From Candidatus Berkiella cookevillensis (GTDB taxonomy: Bacteria > Pseudomonadota > Gammaproteobacteria > Berkiellales > Berkiellaceae): DNA of 64,000 nucleotides. Numbering within the stretch: the first letter of the stretch is position 1; every line of letters begins with the position of its first letter. The stretch covers positions 992,001 through 1,056,000 of the forward strand of contig NZ_LKHV02000001.1 in assembly GCF_001431315.2 (NCBI RefSeq), in the 5' to 3' direction. A program made the translations under genes and the position numbers. A model generated the notes under the pieces. It did not search any database, had not been told where the DNA came from, and worked only from the letters and a program-made list of their open reading frames with translations. Below are positions 55,187 to 62,892 of the stretch, in pieces.

Positions 55187-56008
55187 TTAAGCGCATAAGC
55201 CGAGCGAAGAAATTAAATCATCAAAACTTTCAAAGTTTAAAGCTTGATCGCCATCGGATAGCGCTTCTTCAGGGGATGGGTGAATTTCTATCATGATGCC
55301 ATTTGCTCCAGCACTTTTGGCTGCTATAGACATGGGGGCAATAATTTCTGGAATACCTGTTGCATGTGAGGGATCTACAAAGACGGGTAAATGGGTGACT
55401 TGCTTTAAAATAGCAACTGCGCTGAGATCGAGTAGATTTCGCGTTACTGAGTCATAGGATCGGATGCCACGTTCACACAAAATAACTTTTTCATTGCCAG
55501 CGTCAAGAATGTATTCAGCAGCAAGCAAAAATTCTTCTAAGGTTGCAGATACGCCTCTTTTGAGTAATATCGGTTGATGAATGTGACCTAGAGATTTTAA
55601 TAGGCTGAAATTTTGCATATTTCGTGAACCTATTTGAATAATATCCGCCACTTCTGCAACAAAAGGTAAATCTCGACTGTCTAGAAGTTCTGTAATAATT
55701 GGGATTTGTAGCTCATTTTTGACTTGATGTAAAATGCTTAAGCCTTTCATTCCTAAACCTTGGAATGCATAAGGTGAGGTTCTTGGTTTATATGCACCTG
55801 CCCTTAAAATATGTGCGCCACGTTGTTTTACTTTCTCAGCAGTTATTTTCAGTTGTTCATAACTTTCAACCGCACATGGGCCGGCTACTAGCGTAAAACT
55901 ATCGCTATCTATTGTATGATTGCCAACTTGAATAGGATTGTATTTTACTGTGCTGCCTATCTTAAGTTTGCTGATTTTATCTTTGAAAGATATAAATTCT
56001 TTTCTCAT
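55187..56008 (-). CDS. aroF: 3-deoxy-7-phosphoheptulonate (DAHP) synthase, type I-beta
   Basis: A 273-residue first enzyme of the shikimate pathway (PEP + erythrose 4-phosphate). LVAGPCAVESYEQL, RAGAYKPRTSPYAFQGLG, IQIGSRNMQNFSLL, LKRGVSATLEE, CERGIRSYDSVTRN and VDPSHATG are the motifs of the Bacillus-type (AroA I-beta) group, not the AroG/F/H group of E. coli. No chorismate mutase or ACT domain is attached. It is the first gene of the trp operon and lies behind the trp attenuator, so chorismate supply is tied to tryptophan demand. Confidence 0.93.
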   Translation of the reverse strand: MRKEFISFKDKISKLKIGSTVKYNPIQVGNHTIDSDSFTLVAGPCAVESYEQLKITAEKVKQRGAHILRAGAYKPRTSPYAFQGLGMKGLSILHQVKNELQIPIITELLDSRDLPFVAEVADIIQIGSRNMQNFSLLKSLGHIHQPILLKRGVSATLEEFLLAAEYILDAGNEKVILCERGIRSYDSVTRNLLDLSAVAILKQVTHLPVFVDPSHATGIPEIIAPMSIAAKSAGANGIMIEIHPSPEEALSDGDQALNFESFDDLISSLGLCA

Positions 56009-56035
56009 TTACTTACCTTATATTTTTCTTTAGGC

Positions 56036-56063
56036 AAAAAAAAACCCACCAAAAGGTGGGCTT
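56036..56063 (-). terminator. trp attenuator terminator (stem 3:4)
   Basis: On the minus strand CCCACC (56060-56055 on plus) pairs with GGTGGG across a TTTT loop, and nine T follow (56044-56036). This is the classical attenuator terminator located between the leader peptide and the first structural gene. Extended by AAG on the upstream side, the CCCACC arm is the partner of stem 2 in the antiterminator. Confidence 0.93.
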
Positions 56064-56131
56064 TTTAAAGATTTGTCGCTATGTTATTTTGTTTTTATCC
56101 ACGCGCAACTAAGCCCACCGAAAGCGGTAGG
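56036..56131 (-). promoter_or_regulatory. trp operon attenuator with alternative hairpins
   Basis: Stem 1:2 pairs CCTACCG (56131-56125) with CGGTGGG (56120-56114). Stem 2:3 (antiterminator) pairs GGTGGGCTT (56119-56111) perfectly with AAGCCCACC (56063-56055), nine base pairs. Stem 3:4 is the terminator. The two adjacent Trp codons of the leader peptide end at 56132, one base before stem 1, so a ribosome stalled there would mask segment 1 and favour 2:3. The leader stop lies between segments 2 and 3, as in enteric trp leaders. Confidence 0.92.
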
Positions 56132-56179
56132 CCACCAAAAATTTAACTGCATTTGTAATTGTCTGTGTTGTGTTTTCAT
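56084..56179 (-). CDS. trpL: trp leader peptide (TrpL)
   Basis: A 31-residue leader peptide reading MKTQHRQLQMQLNFWWPTAF in its first 20 residues, with Trp at residues 15, 16 and 27. GAAGAGG lies just ahead of the ATG. Its product has no function beyond ribosome stalling when charged tRNA-Trp is short. Position, length and the WW pair immediately before stem 1 of the attenuator make this certain in kind. Upstream, TTGACA occurs near 56215 but gives a start too close to the ATG, so the promoter could not be fixed. Confidence 0.92.
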   Translation of the reverse strand: MKTQHRQLQMQLNFWWPTAFGGLSCAWIKTK

Positions 56180-56305
56180 AGCCTCTTCACCGTATCTTAA
56201 TCCCTATATTCTGTCAATACTTTTTTTTCATTCGGGATATATGGTATCAATAAGTAGGTGGATACAGTAACGGTACAATACGGATTTACAATTAGGGATC
56301 AATCT

Positions 56306-56872
56306 ATGTTGAGTTCTTTAGCAAAAGTTAGTGCCTTTTCAATAGCACTTATGTCTTTATCAGTTGCCCAAGCGGCGGTTCAATCTACTGAAAATATAAA
56401 GCTTATCCTTAAATTAGAAGCAATTGAGAGAATTCAGGCACAAGAACGGCAAGGTGATGAACTCTATTTCAGCATTACAGAATATTCAAGCACAGGTAAG
56501 GCAAACCATTATCAGGTGCCTGATTTTCCTACGCACTGGTTATCAGATTATCTTGCAAAAGTGCATGATGTTGCTTTGTGGCAAAGACATTTAGAAAAAG
56601 ATGAAGCTGTGGAGCTTATTATTTCTTTGGTTGAGCGAGATGTGCCACCTTGGAACGTTGATGATTTATTTGGCTCTGTCAAATTAAAGCTTAAGTGGGA
56701 AGGTACTCAGTTGAAAAAAGAGTGGAGTATCCCGAACCAAAATAATACCAGCAGAATTGATGACCATGTCAATGCGTTTTCGATGACAGGGGATGAAGGG
56801 GAGTATCATTTGGTTTTAAAAGTTGAACAAGCAAAAGAAGACTTGAAAGAGCAAAAAAAGTTAAAAAACTAA
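56306..56872 (+). CDS. Exported protein of unknown function
   Basis: A 188-residue protein divergent from the trp operon. The ATG at 56306 starts a good signal peptide, MLSSLAKVSAFSIALMSLSV then AQAAV; AGGGAT lies nine bases before it. The upstream in-frame ATG at 56258 would bury the signal. The mature part alternates beta-strand-like segments (QGDELYFSITEYSS, FGSVKLKLKWEGTQLKKEWS) and resembles a C2-like or lipoprotein-fold beta sandwich, but no family is recognised. It ends in a lysine-rich tail. Confidence 0.7.
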   Translation: MLSSLAKVSAFSIALMSLSVAQAAVQSTENIKLILKLEAIERIQAQERQGDELYFSITEYSSTGKANHYQVPDFPTHWLSDYLAKVHDVALWQRHLEKDEAVELIISLVERDVPPWNVDDLFGSVKLKLKWEGTQLKKEWSIPNQNNTSRIDDHVNAFSMTGDEGEYHLVLKVEQAKEDLKEQKKLKN

Positions 56873-56931
56873 CAAGTTTCAGCGCTTGCAATCTATTACT
56901 TTGTATCTACACTTAAGCTTATAGGCCCATA

Positions 56932-57038
56932 TATAGTCTTTAGAACATGAGTTTTTTAGGAGAGAAGGGCTTGCTTCGCTCTCTCGAAGGTTGCTCAAGA
57001 CTTGCCGCCTACTAGAAAACCCATGTGCTGTGACTATA
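56932..57038 (+). repeat. F1 palindromic repeat, copy D
   Basis: 107 bp. Opens TATAGTCTTTAGAACATGAG and closes CCCATGTGCTGTGACTATA, so the terminal inverted repeats match those of copies A and B. The core shares TTGCTCAAGACTTGCCGCCT with CTCGAGGCTTGACGCCTAC of A; the centre (AGAGAAGGGCTTGCTTCGCT) differs. It lies 60 bp after the preceding gene and just before the Shine-Dalgarno of the next. Confidence 0.75.
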
Positions 57039-57077
57039 CCATGGTTCAGATGCTTTATTCCTGAAAGGATAACCAGT

Positions 57078-58835
57078 GTGCAAAGCTTCAAAGCCAGTCA
57101 AATTATTTCTTTGAGTTTTTTTACGACAGTCTTTCCTCTCATCGGCGCTGTTATTATTGATTTGTCATTTCAATCACGAGTGCCGTTTTGGGGATGGATT
57201 ATTGCTGGAATTATTGCAGTCTATTCAATTGTATTGCTGAGAAATTTGAAGAAACAGGTAAAACAATATGAACGGCAATTTGCTGAAGAAAATCAAATTA
57301 AAACACTTCTTGAAGAAACAGAATTAAATCCCACTTTTTTGAAAAACTTTGAAGAGGAGCTTCATGAGGCGCAGTTTGATGCGCATGTCCTCGACACTCA
57401 TCCTTCCACAGACATGATAGCGGAACATTATTGGGCGCCACAATTATACGTTGCGCCAACAGAATCCTTTGTTTCTTTAGAGTATTTTATCAAGCGTTGT
57501 CAGAATGCAATTTTGGTTATTGATCACCAGTCCAATATTCAATACCTAAATGCTGCTTTATTGCGTGTGCTTGGAAAAACAGAATCAGAATTGTCAAGTT
57601 GGAAAGGAAAAGCACTCGATAGCTTAATAGAAGATCAAAATGTACATGTAAAATCTCTATTGCTTGAAGCTTTGAAAACAAAGAAAAAATCAAGATTTTT
57701 GCAAGAACAAGATCCTTCTGCCGATTGGATTATAACGCCTTTGAAAGAAAAAAATAAATGGATTGGTTATGTATTAGAGGTGATAACACCCTCTAAAAAT
57801 GAAATGGTGAGATTGGAAGACGCTTTGAAAGAAACAACAGCTAGATTAAGAAAAATCGAAGTTGAGGTTGCTGCTTTTGTGAACATTATTAATGAATCTC
57901 AAATCTATTATCAAAAGAAAGGGCATTCTTATAAGTCTCTACAGGAAGCTTCCTTTGAGCATCCTGTTTTGAAAAAAGGGATTAGTTCTGTTAAAAAACT
58001 AATTGATAAGCTTATTGGAACAACACAGGAAATAACAGATTTAAAGCAAACGCTTCTGGCAAATGACGTGTCGCCTGTTCTGGCTGCGAATCAAACAAGC
58101 GTTCTGACACAAGCGATTTTAAGAAATCTTGAAGAGTTTAAAAGAGAGTGCCAATCGCTTTCACAGCATCAAAAAGAGCATTCTCGCATAGTGAATGAAC
58201 AAAAAGGTATCACACAGGGATTAGTAGCTTCTTTAGATAAAGGCGCTACTATTACAAAAGCTTGCAGAGATAAAACATTATCGGGTTTTGAAATAGTCAC
58301 TTTAATTGTTCAAAATTTACATGAATTTGAATTACATTTAGGGGTAATGCTTGATATTTTGAGCAAAACGACCCTAAAGATACAGCAGCGCGTTACAGAT
58401 CAAGAAATTTCTAAAACATTGCAAACCTTTATGCAGTCCCTTACAGAGCAAATTAAGCAAGCAACGTTCCTCGCTCAAAAAAATAAACATAGATTGACGA
58501 TATTGATCCCAAGCTATGCCGGCCATCATTTCCAAATTGGAAAAATCCAAGCTCAATGGCAAAATTGCCAAGATTTAATTGATACACAAGCCCACTCATT
58601 ATCTGAGTGGAGGGCGTATCACAAGCAGATTGAAAAAAATGAGCATGTTTTAAAAGAGCGTATGCAAGAGTTGTTTAATCTGTCAGAGAAAATGCTTCGT
58701 AAAACTTTATTATCTGAAAGTAAAACAATTCCAAATTCACCTTCTTTCCATCAATTTGATGAAATTGTGCTTGGAAAATCTCCGAAAGCACAAGACTTAG
58801 AAGATAGTGTGATGCACCCAATAACAGAAAAATAG
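57078..58835 (+). CDS. Membrane-anchored PAS-domain coiled-coil protein
   Basis: A 585-residue protein. GTG start at 57078 with GAAAGGAT seven bases upstream; the longer open frame runs back into repeat D and is not credible. Two transmembrane helices near residues 8-60 (FFTTVFPLIGAVIIDLSF and FWGWIIAGIIAVYSIVLL), then a basic coiled coil, a PAS domain (about 135-235: FIKRCQNAILVIDHQSNIQY then LNAALLRVLGKTESEL), and a long helical coiled-coil region to the end. There is no kinase, HAMP, GGDEF or methyl-accepting signature. A sensor with an unknown output, or a structural scaffold. Confidence 0.72.
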   Translation: MQSFKASQIISLSFFTTVFPLIGAVIIDLSFQSRVPFWGWIIAGIIAVYSIVLLRNLKKQVKQYERQFAEENQIKTLLEETELNPTFLKNFEEELHEAQFDAHVLDTHPSTDMIAEHYWAPQLYVAPTESFVSLEYFIKRCQNAILVIDHQSNIQYLNAALLRVLGKTESELSSWKGKALDSLIEDQNVHVKSLLLEALKTKKKSRFLQEQDPSADWIITPLKEKNKWIGYVLEVITPSKNEMVRLEDALKETTARLRKIEVEVAAFVNIINESQIYYQKKGHSYKSLQEASFEHPVLKKGISSVKKLIDKLIGTTQEITDLKQTLLANDVSPVLAANQTSVLTQAILRNLEEFKRECQSLSQHQKEHSRIVNEQKGITQGLVASLDKGATITKACRDKTLSGFEIVTLIVQNLHEFELHLGVMLDILSKTTLKIQQRVTDQEISKTLQTFMQSLTEQIKQATFLAQKNKHRLTILIPSYAGHHFQIGKIQAQWQNCQDLIDTQAHSLSEWRAYHKQIEKNEHVLKERMQELFNLSEKMLRKTLLSESKTIPNSPSFHQFDEIVLGKSPKAQDLEDSVMHPITEK

Positions 58836-58855
58836 TATTTTTGAGACAGCTTCTA
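58836..58855 (-). repeat. Dispersed repeat, family F2 (short copy 3)
   Basis: On the minus strand TAGAAGCTGTCTCAAAAATA, matching the start of the copies at 11022 and 28733. It fills the 22-bp space between two converging stop codons and begins two bases after the protease stop. Confidence 0.55.
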
Positions 58856-58857
58856 TT

Positions 58858-59433
58858 TTAGGGTTCAACACTTAGGCTTAGCGTATTACCTCGCTGTGTG
58901 AAACTAACGTGTTTGAGTGCACTCATGCCGAGTAAAACCTCATTTCCATGCATGCTTGGATTAATACTTGCTCTCAAATGTTTGATAACAATGTGTCCAA
59001 TGACGAGCGATTCAATTTCAGTATTATAAATACTTACTTTTCCTCCGGCAGTATTTGCAAAAGTTCTATATCCTTTTTTAAGATTTAACTTTTGTGCTAG
59101 TTTTCCAGGAATAACGACATCTGTGGCGCCCGTATCTAAGAGAAAAATAACAGGCTTTCCATTGATTTTGCCTTCAGCTAAATATTGGTTGTATACATTG
59201 CGCTCTATGATCGTTTGAGCTATACCATTGATTGTGGTTATCTTTGCTTGGGTATTTTTAGAGCTAAGATCTTTGGCCAACCAGCTGTCAAATAATACAG
59301 AAAATACAACAATCACCATCAGCCATGCAAAGACAGCCATCCACAGCCCAAGTTGTGAGTGTGAAGGCTCTTCTGGAAGAGGTGGTATGTCATCATCATC
59401 TGGATCGTTGTAAGGTGCTGGTAATTTGTCCAC
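58858..59433 (-). CDS. Retropepsin-like aspartic protease (TIGR02281-type clan AA)
   Basis: A 191-residue protein. One transmembrane helix (WMAVFAWLMVIVVFSVLFDS, residues about 31-50) after an acidic proline-rich tail, then a single retropepsin lobe with FLLDTGATDVVIPGKLAQKL (catalytic DTG) and VLLGMSALKHVSF near the C-terminus. Such half-size proteases dimerise and act in the periplasm. Widespread in proteobacteria, natural substrates mostly unknown. It is divergent from ampD, with a 173-bp gap that contains a 14-bp palindrome TAGTTAATTAACTA at 59451. Confidence 0.86.
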   Translation of the reverse strand: MDKLPAPYNDPDDDDIPPLPEEPSHSQLGLWMAVFAWLMVIVVFSVLFDSWLAKDLSSKNTQAKITTINGIAQTIIERNVYNQYLAEGKINGKPVIFLLDTGATDVVIPGKLAQKLNLKKGYRTFANTAGGKVSIYNTEIESLVIGHIVIKHLRASINPSMHGNEVLLGMSALKHVSFTQRGNTLSLSVEP

Positions 59434-59606
59434 AGAGCAAAACCTTGTTATAGTTAATTAACTAATCGGCATGTATTGCATATTACATGATAGTTTAGCG
59501 TCATCTTGGAGAGAATATAGGCTTAAGCGGCATTAAGATGCTACGGTCTGATTTCTAAATTTGTTATAATACTGAAAGACATAATTATAATGCCGCCTAA
59601 CATAAA

Positions 59607-60173
59607 ATGCAGATTGATTCAAAAACAGGGCTTTTAAGTGCAGCGCAATATTTTGCATCTCCAAATCAAGACGAGCGCCCTGAAAAAGAGAAAGTAAGCT
59701 TACTCGTTATCCATAACATCAGTTTACCGCCGGATCAATTTTCAGGGGATGATGTAAAAGACTTTTTTTTAAATCAATTGAATATCGCCAAACATTCTTA
59801 TTATCAGACGATTGGTCATCTTAAGGTATCGAGTCATTTATGGATTCGTAGAACGGGCGAAGTATTGCAATTTGTTCCTTTTCATCGACGTGCTTGGCAT
59901 GCAGGAGCCTCAGATTTTCAAGGCAAGAAGGAATGTAATGATTTTTCAATTGGTATTGAATTAGAAGGAACAGATAAAATTCCTTTTACTGAGATCCAAT
60001 ATGCGCAATTAGTGGCTTGTACACATGCGATTATGCAAGCTTATCCCGCTATAACACCGCACAGGGTGGTGGGACATGAAGACATAGCGCCAGGACGTAA
60101 AAGCGATCCAGGACCCTTATTTGACTGGTCGCGCTACCGAGCGCAGATGCTGATGCCAAAAGCTTCAGTTTAA
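59607..60173 (+). CDS. ampD: 1,6-anhydro-N-acetylmuramyl-L-alanine amidase AmpD
   Basis: A 188-residue cytoplasmic zinc amidase that cleaves the stem peptide from recycled muropeptides. The zinc ligands are in LLVIHNISLPP, RRAWHAGASDFQG and GHEDIAPGRKSDPGP, the order and spacing of AmpD. It couples peptidoglycan recycling to beta-lactamase control in bacteria with AmpR; no ampR or chromosomal ampC regulator is next to it. It ends 47 bp before aceE, and the gap to aceE contains no clear terminator. Confidence 0.94.
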   Translation: MQIDSKTGLLSAAQYFASPNQDERPEKEKVSLLVIHNISLPPDQFSGDDVKDFFLNQLNIAKHSYYQTIGHLKVSSHLWIRRTGEVLQFVPFHRRAWHAGASDFQGKKECNDFSIGIELEGTDKIPFTEIQYAQLVACTHAIMQAYPAITPHRVVGHEDIAPGRKSDPGPLFDWSRYRAQMLMPKASV

Positions 60174-60220
60174 GTAATGGTTATTAATTTTTAGTTTTAA
60201 AGAAGAAGGACGGAAAGGGT

Positions 60221-62878
60221 ATGCAAAGACCTGATGATCTTGATCCAACAGAAACCCAAGAGTGGTTAGATGCATTAGATTCAGTGGTAAAAAACAGTGG
60301 TGCTACGCGCGCACAATATTTGTTGGATAAATTAAGCTACTATGCCAGCTTAAAAGGATGCCGTTCAGAACAGCATAAAAATACGCCTTATTGCAATACT
60401 ATTTCTGTACAAGAACAGCCCAGCGTAGAAGGCGATCCTGAAGCAGAAGAAAGGGGGCGTGCATTGATTCGTTGGAATGCCATGGCGATGGTGGTGCGTG
60501 CACAAAAAGTAGATGGTAGTTTAGGTGGGCATATTGGCACCTTTGCTTCCTCGGCAACTCTCTATGATGTTGGCTTTAATCACTTTTGGCGTGGTCCTAA
60601 TCATCCTACAGGCGGAGATCTACTCTACATTCAAGGGCATGCGTCACCTGGTATTTATGCACGCTCTTATTTGGAAGGTGAAATCACAGAAGAACAGTTG
60701 GTGAATTTTCGTAGAGAAGTAGATGGTAAAGGGCTATCTTCTTACCCGCATCCTTGGTTAATGCCGCATTATTGGCAATTCCCAACGGTTTCGATGGGAT
60801 TAGGTGCTTTGCAGGCTATCTATCAAGCGCGTTTCATGAAATACATGGAAAATAGAGGTTTTGTTGAAAAATCCGATCGAAAGGTTTGGTGTTTCTGCGG
60901 TGATGGTGAAATGGATGAACCTGAGTCTCTCGGTGGATTATCATTGGCCGGTAGAGAGCGCTTGGACAATCTCGTGATTGTTATTAACTGTAATTTGCAA
61001 CGTTTGGATGGCCCAGTAAGAGGCAATAGTAGAATCATTCAAGAATTAGAAACCGTATTTCGTGGTGCAAATTGGAACGTCATCAAAGTGATTTGGGGAG
61101 ATAGTTGGGATCCTTTATTTGCGGCTGACAGAGATGGATTATTGCTCAAGCGCATGGAAGAAGCGGTCGATGGCGATTATCAAAATTATAAAGCAAAAGG
61201 TGGCGCTTATACGCGCGAACATTTTTTTGGCAAATACCCAGAGCTTAAAAAACTTGTCGAACATTTATCCGATGATGATATTTGGCGCTTAAGCCGTGGT
61301 GGTCATGATCCACAGAAAATATTTGCAGCTTATCGTAGTGCATCCTTACATAAAGGGCAGCCAACCGTTATTTTGGCTAAAACGGTTAAAGGCTATGGTT
61401 TAGGGGCAGCAGGTGAAGCACAAAATATTGCCCATAATGTGAAAAAAGTAAGCACAGAAGATTTAAAAATCTTTAGAGATCGTTTCCATTTACCGATTTC
61501 CGATGAAGAAATAGAGACAGTGCCTTTCTATAATCCTGGTGAGAATAATCCTGCCATCAAATACATGAAAGAGAGAAGAAAGCAGTTGGGTGGTAGTTTG
61601 CCTTATCGCCATGCGAGCGTAGATGAAAAATTTGAAATCCCTAATTTAGAATCTTTTGCTGCGCAATTGCAAGGCACTAAAGACAGGGAAATTTCAACAA
61701 CAATGGCTTTTGTACGTATTCTATCGCAACTCGTTAAAGATAAAAGTATTGGTAAGCGTATTGTGCCTATTGTGCCTGATGAAGCGCGTACTTTTGGTAT
61801 GGAAGGTTTGTTTAGACAAATTGGGATCTATTCTAGCGTTGGTCAAATGTATCAGCCCGTGGATGCCGATCAAGTGATGTATTATAAAGAGGCAACGGAC
61901 GGACAAATTCTGGAAGAAGGGATTAATGAGCCAGGTGCTTTTTGTTCTTGGATAGCTGCTGCTACCGCTTATAGCACCTACCAAAAAACAATGATTCCTT
62001 TTTATATTTATTATTCAATGTTTGGTTTTCAACGCATTGGTGATTTAGCATGGGCTGCGGGTGATTCACGTGCCAAGGGATTTTTACTTGGCGGAACCTC
62101 TGGTAGAACAACGCTCAACGGAGAAGGGTTGCAGCATCAAGACGGCCATAGCCATATTTTAGCGGGCACTATTCCTAATTGTGTTACCTATGATCCTACC
62201 TATTCTTATGAGTTAGCCGTTATCATCCAGCATGGTTTAAAGCGTATGTATGAAGATAACGAAAATTTATATTTTTACATTACGCTCATGAATGAAAACT
62301 ATGTGCATCCAGACATGCCTCAAGGTGTTGAAGAAGGCATTATCAAAGGTATGTATTTGCTTCAAAAAGCAAAGAAAATACAAAAATGTCATGTACAATT
62401 AATGGGATCTGGTACTATTTTGCTTGAAGTATTAAAAGCAGTGGAACTTTTAGAGAAATATCAAGTAAGCGCCGATGTTTGGAGTGTGACAAGTATTAAT
62501 GAACTGAGAAAAGATGCTTTGACGGTTGCAAGAGAAAACCTCTTAAACCCTGAAAAGACCAAGAAATTGAGCTATGTAGAAACGCTCTTGAAAGATGTGC
62601 AAGGTCCAGTGATAGCAGCAACAGATTATATGAAATCTTATGTAGATGGAATTCACCCATTTATTAAGCAACGCTTTTATGCCTTGGGCACAGATGGTTT
62701 TGGACGTAGTGATACACGTAGTCGCTTGCGTAAGCATTTTGAAGTAGATAGTCATATGATTGCCTATACGGCATTGGTAGGATTATTTGAAGAGGGTAAA
62801 ATTGATCAGAAGATCTTGTTGAAAGCCAGAGAAGCTTTAGAGATTGCGCCTGATAAACTTGATCCTAGATTTTTGTAA
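60221..62878 (+). CDS. aceE: Pyruvate dehydrogenase E1 component, homodimeric type
   Basis: An 885-residue thiamine-diphosphate enzyme that decarboxylates pyruvate and acetylates the lipoyl groups of E2. The ThDP motif is in WCFCGDGEMDEPESLGGLSL with the NCN of VINCNLQRLDGPVRGN. RIVPIVPDEARTFGMEGLFR, GFQRIGDLAWAAGDSRAKGF and SGRTTLNGEGLQHQDGHSHI are intact in the second half. Length is as in E. coli AceE. GGAAAGGG precedes the ATG. aceF follows after 14 bp; no pdhR is visible on the left side. Confidence 0.97.
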   Translation: MQRPDDLDPTETQEWLDALDSVVKNSGATRAQYLLDKLSYYASLKGCRSEQHKNTPYCNTISVQEQPSVEGDPEAEERGRALIRWNAMAMVVRAQKVDGSLGGHIGTFASSATLYDVGFNHFWRGPNHPTGGDLLYIQGHASPGIYARSYLEGEITEEQLVNFRREVDGKGLSSYPHPWLMPHYWQFPTVSMGLGALQAIYQARFMKYMENRGFVEKSDRKVWCFCGDGEMDEPESLGGLSLAGRERLDNLVIVINCNLQRLDGPVRGNSRIIQELETVFRGANWNVIKVIWGDSWDPLFAADRDGLLLKRMEEAVDGDYQNYKAKGGAYTREHFFGKYPELKKLVEHLSDDDIWRLSRGGHDPQKIFAAYRSASLHKGQPTVILAKTVKGYGLGAAGEAQNIAHNVKKVSTEDLKIFRDRFHLPISDEEIETVPFYNPGENNPAIKYMKERRKQLGGSLPYRHASVDEKFEIPNLESFAAQLQGTKDREISTTMAFVRILSQLVKDKSIGKRIVPIVPDEARTFGMEGLFRQIGIYSSVGQMYQPVDADQVMYYKEATDGQILEEGINEPGAFCSWIAAATAYSTYQKTMIPFYIYYSMFGFQRIGDLAWAAGDSRAKGFLLGGTSGRTTLNGEGLQHQDGHSHILAGTIPNCVTYDPTYSYELAVIIQHGLKRMYEDNENLYFYITLMNENYVHPDMPQGVEEGIIKGMYLLQKAKKIQKCHVQLMGSGTILLEVLKAVELLEKYQVSADVWSVTSINELRKDALTVARENLLNPEKTKKLSYVETLLKDVQGPVIAATDYMKSYVDGIHPFIKQRFYALGTDGFGRSDTRSRLRKHFEVDSHMIAYTALVGLFEEGKIDQKILLKAREALEIAPDKLDPRFL

Positions 62879-62892
62879 AAGCGGAGAATACA

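Noticed and set aside
56198-56220. TTGACA near 56215 (minus strand) as the trp promoter -35 box
   Set aside because: The best-spaced -10 (TACGGT) would place the transcription start at the leader ATG itself, leaving no room for its ribosome-binding site; the promoter is probably further upstream.
56991-57077. Upstream extension of the PAS protein to ATG 56991
   Set aside because: It lies in the F1 repeat copy D and reads without family similarity; GTG 57078 has a well-spaced Shine-Dalgarno and starts directly before the membrane helix.
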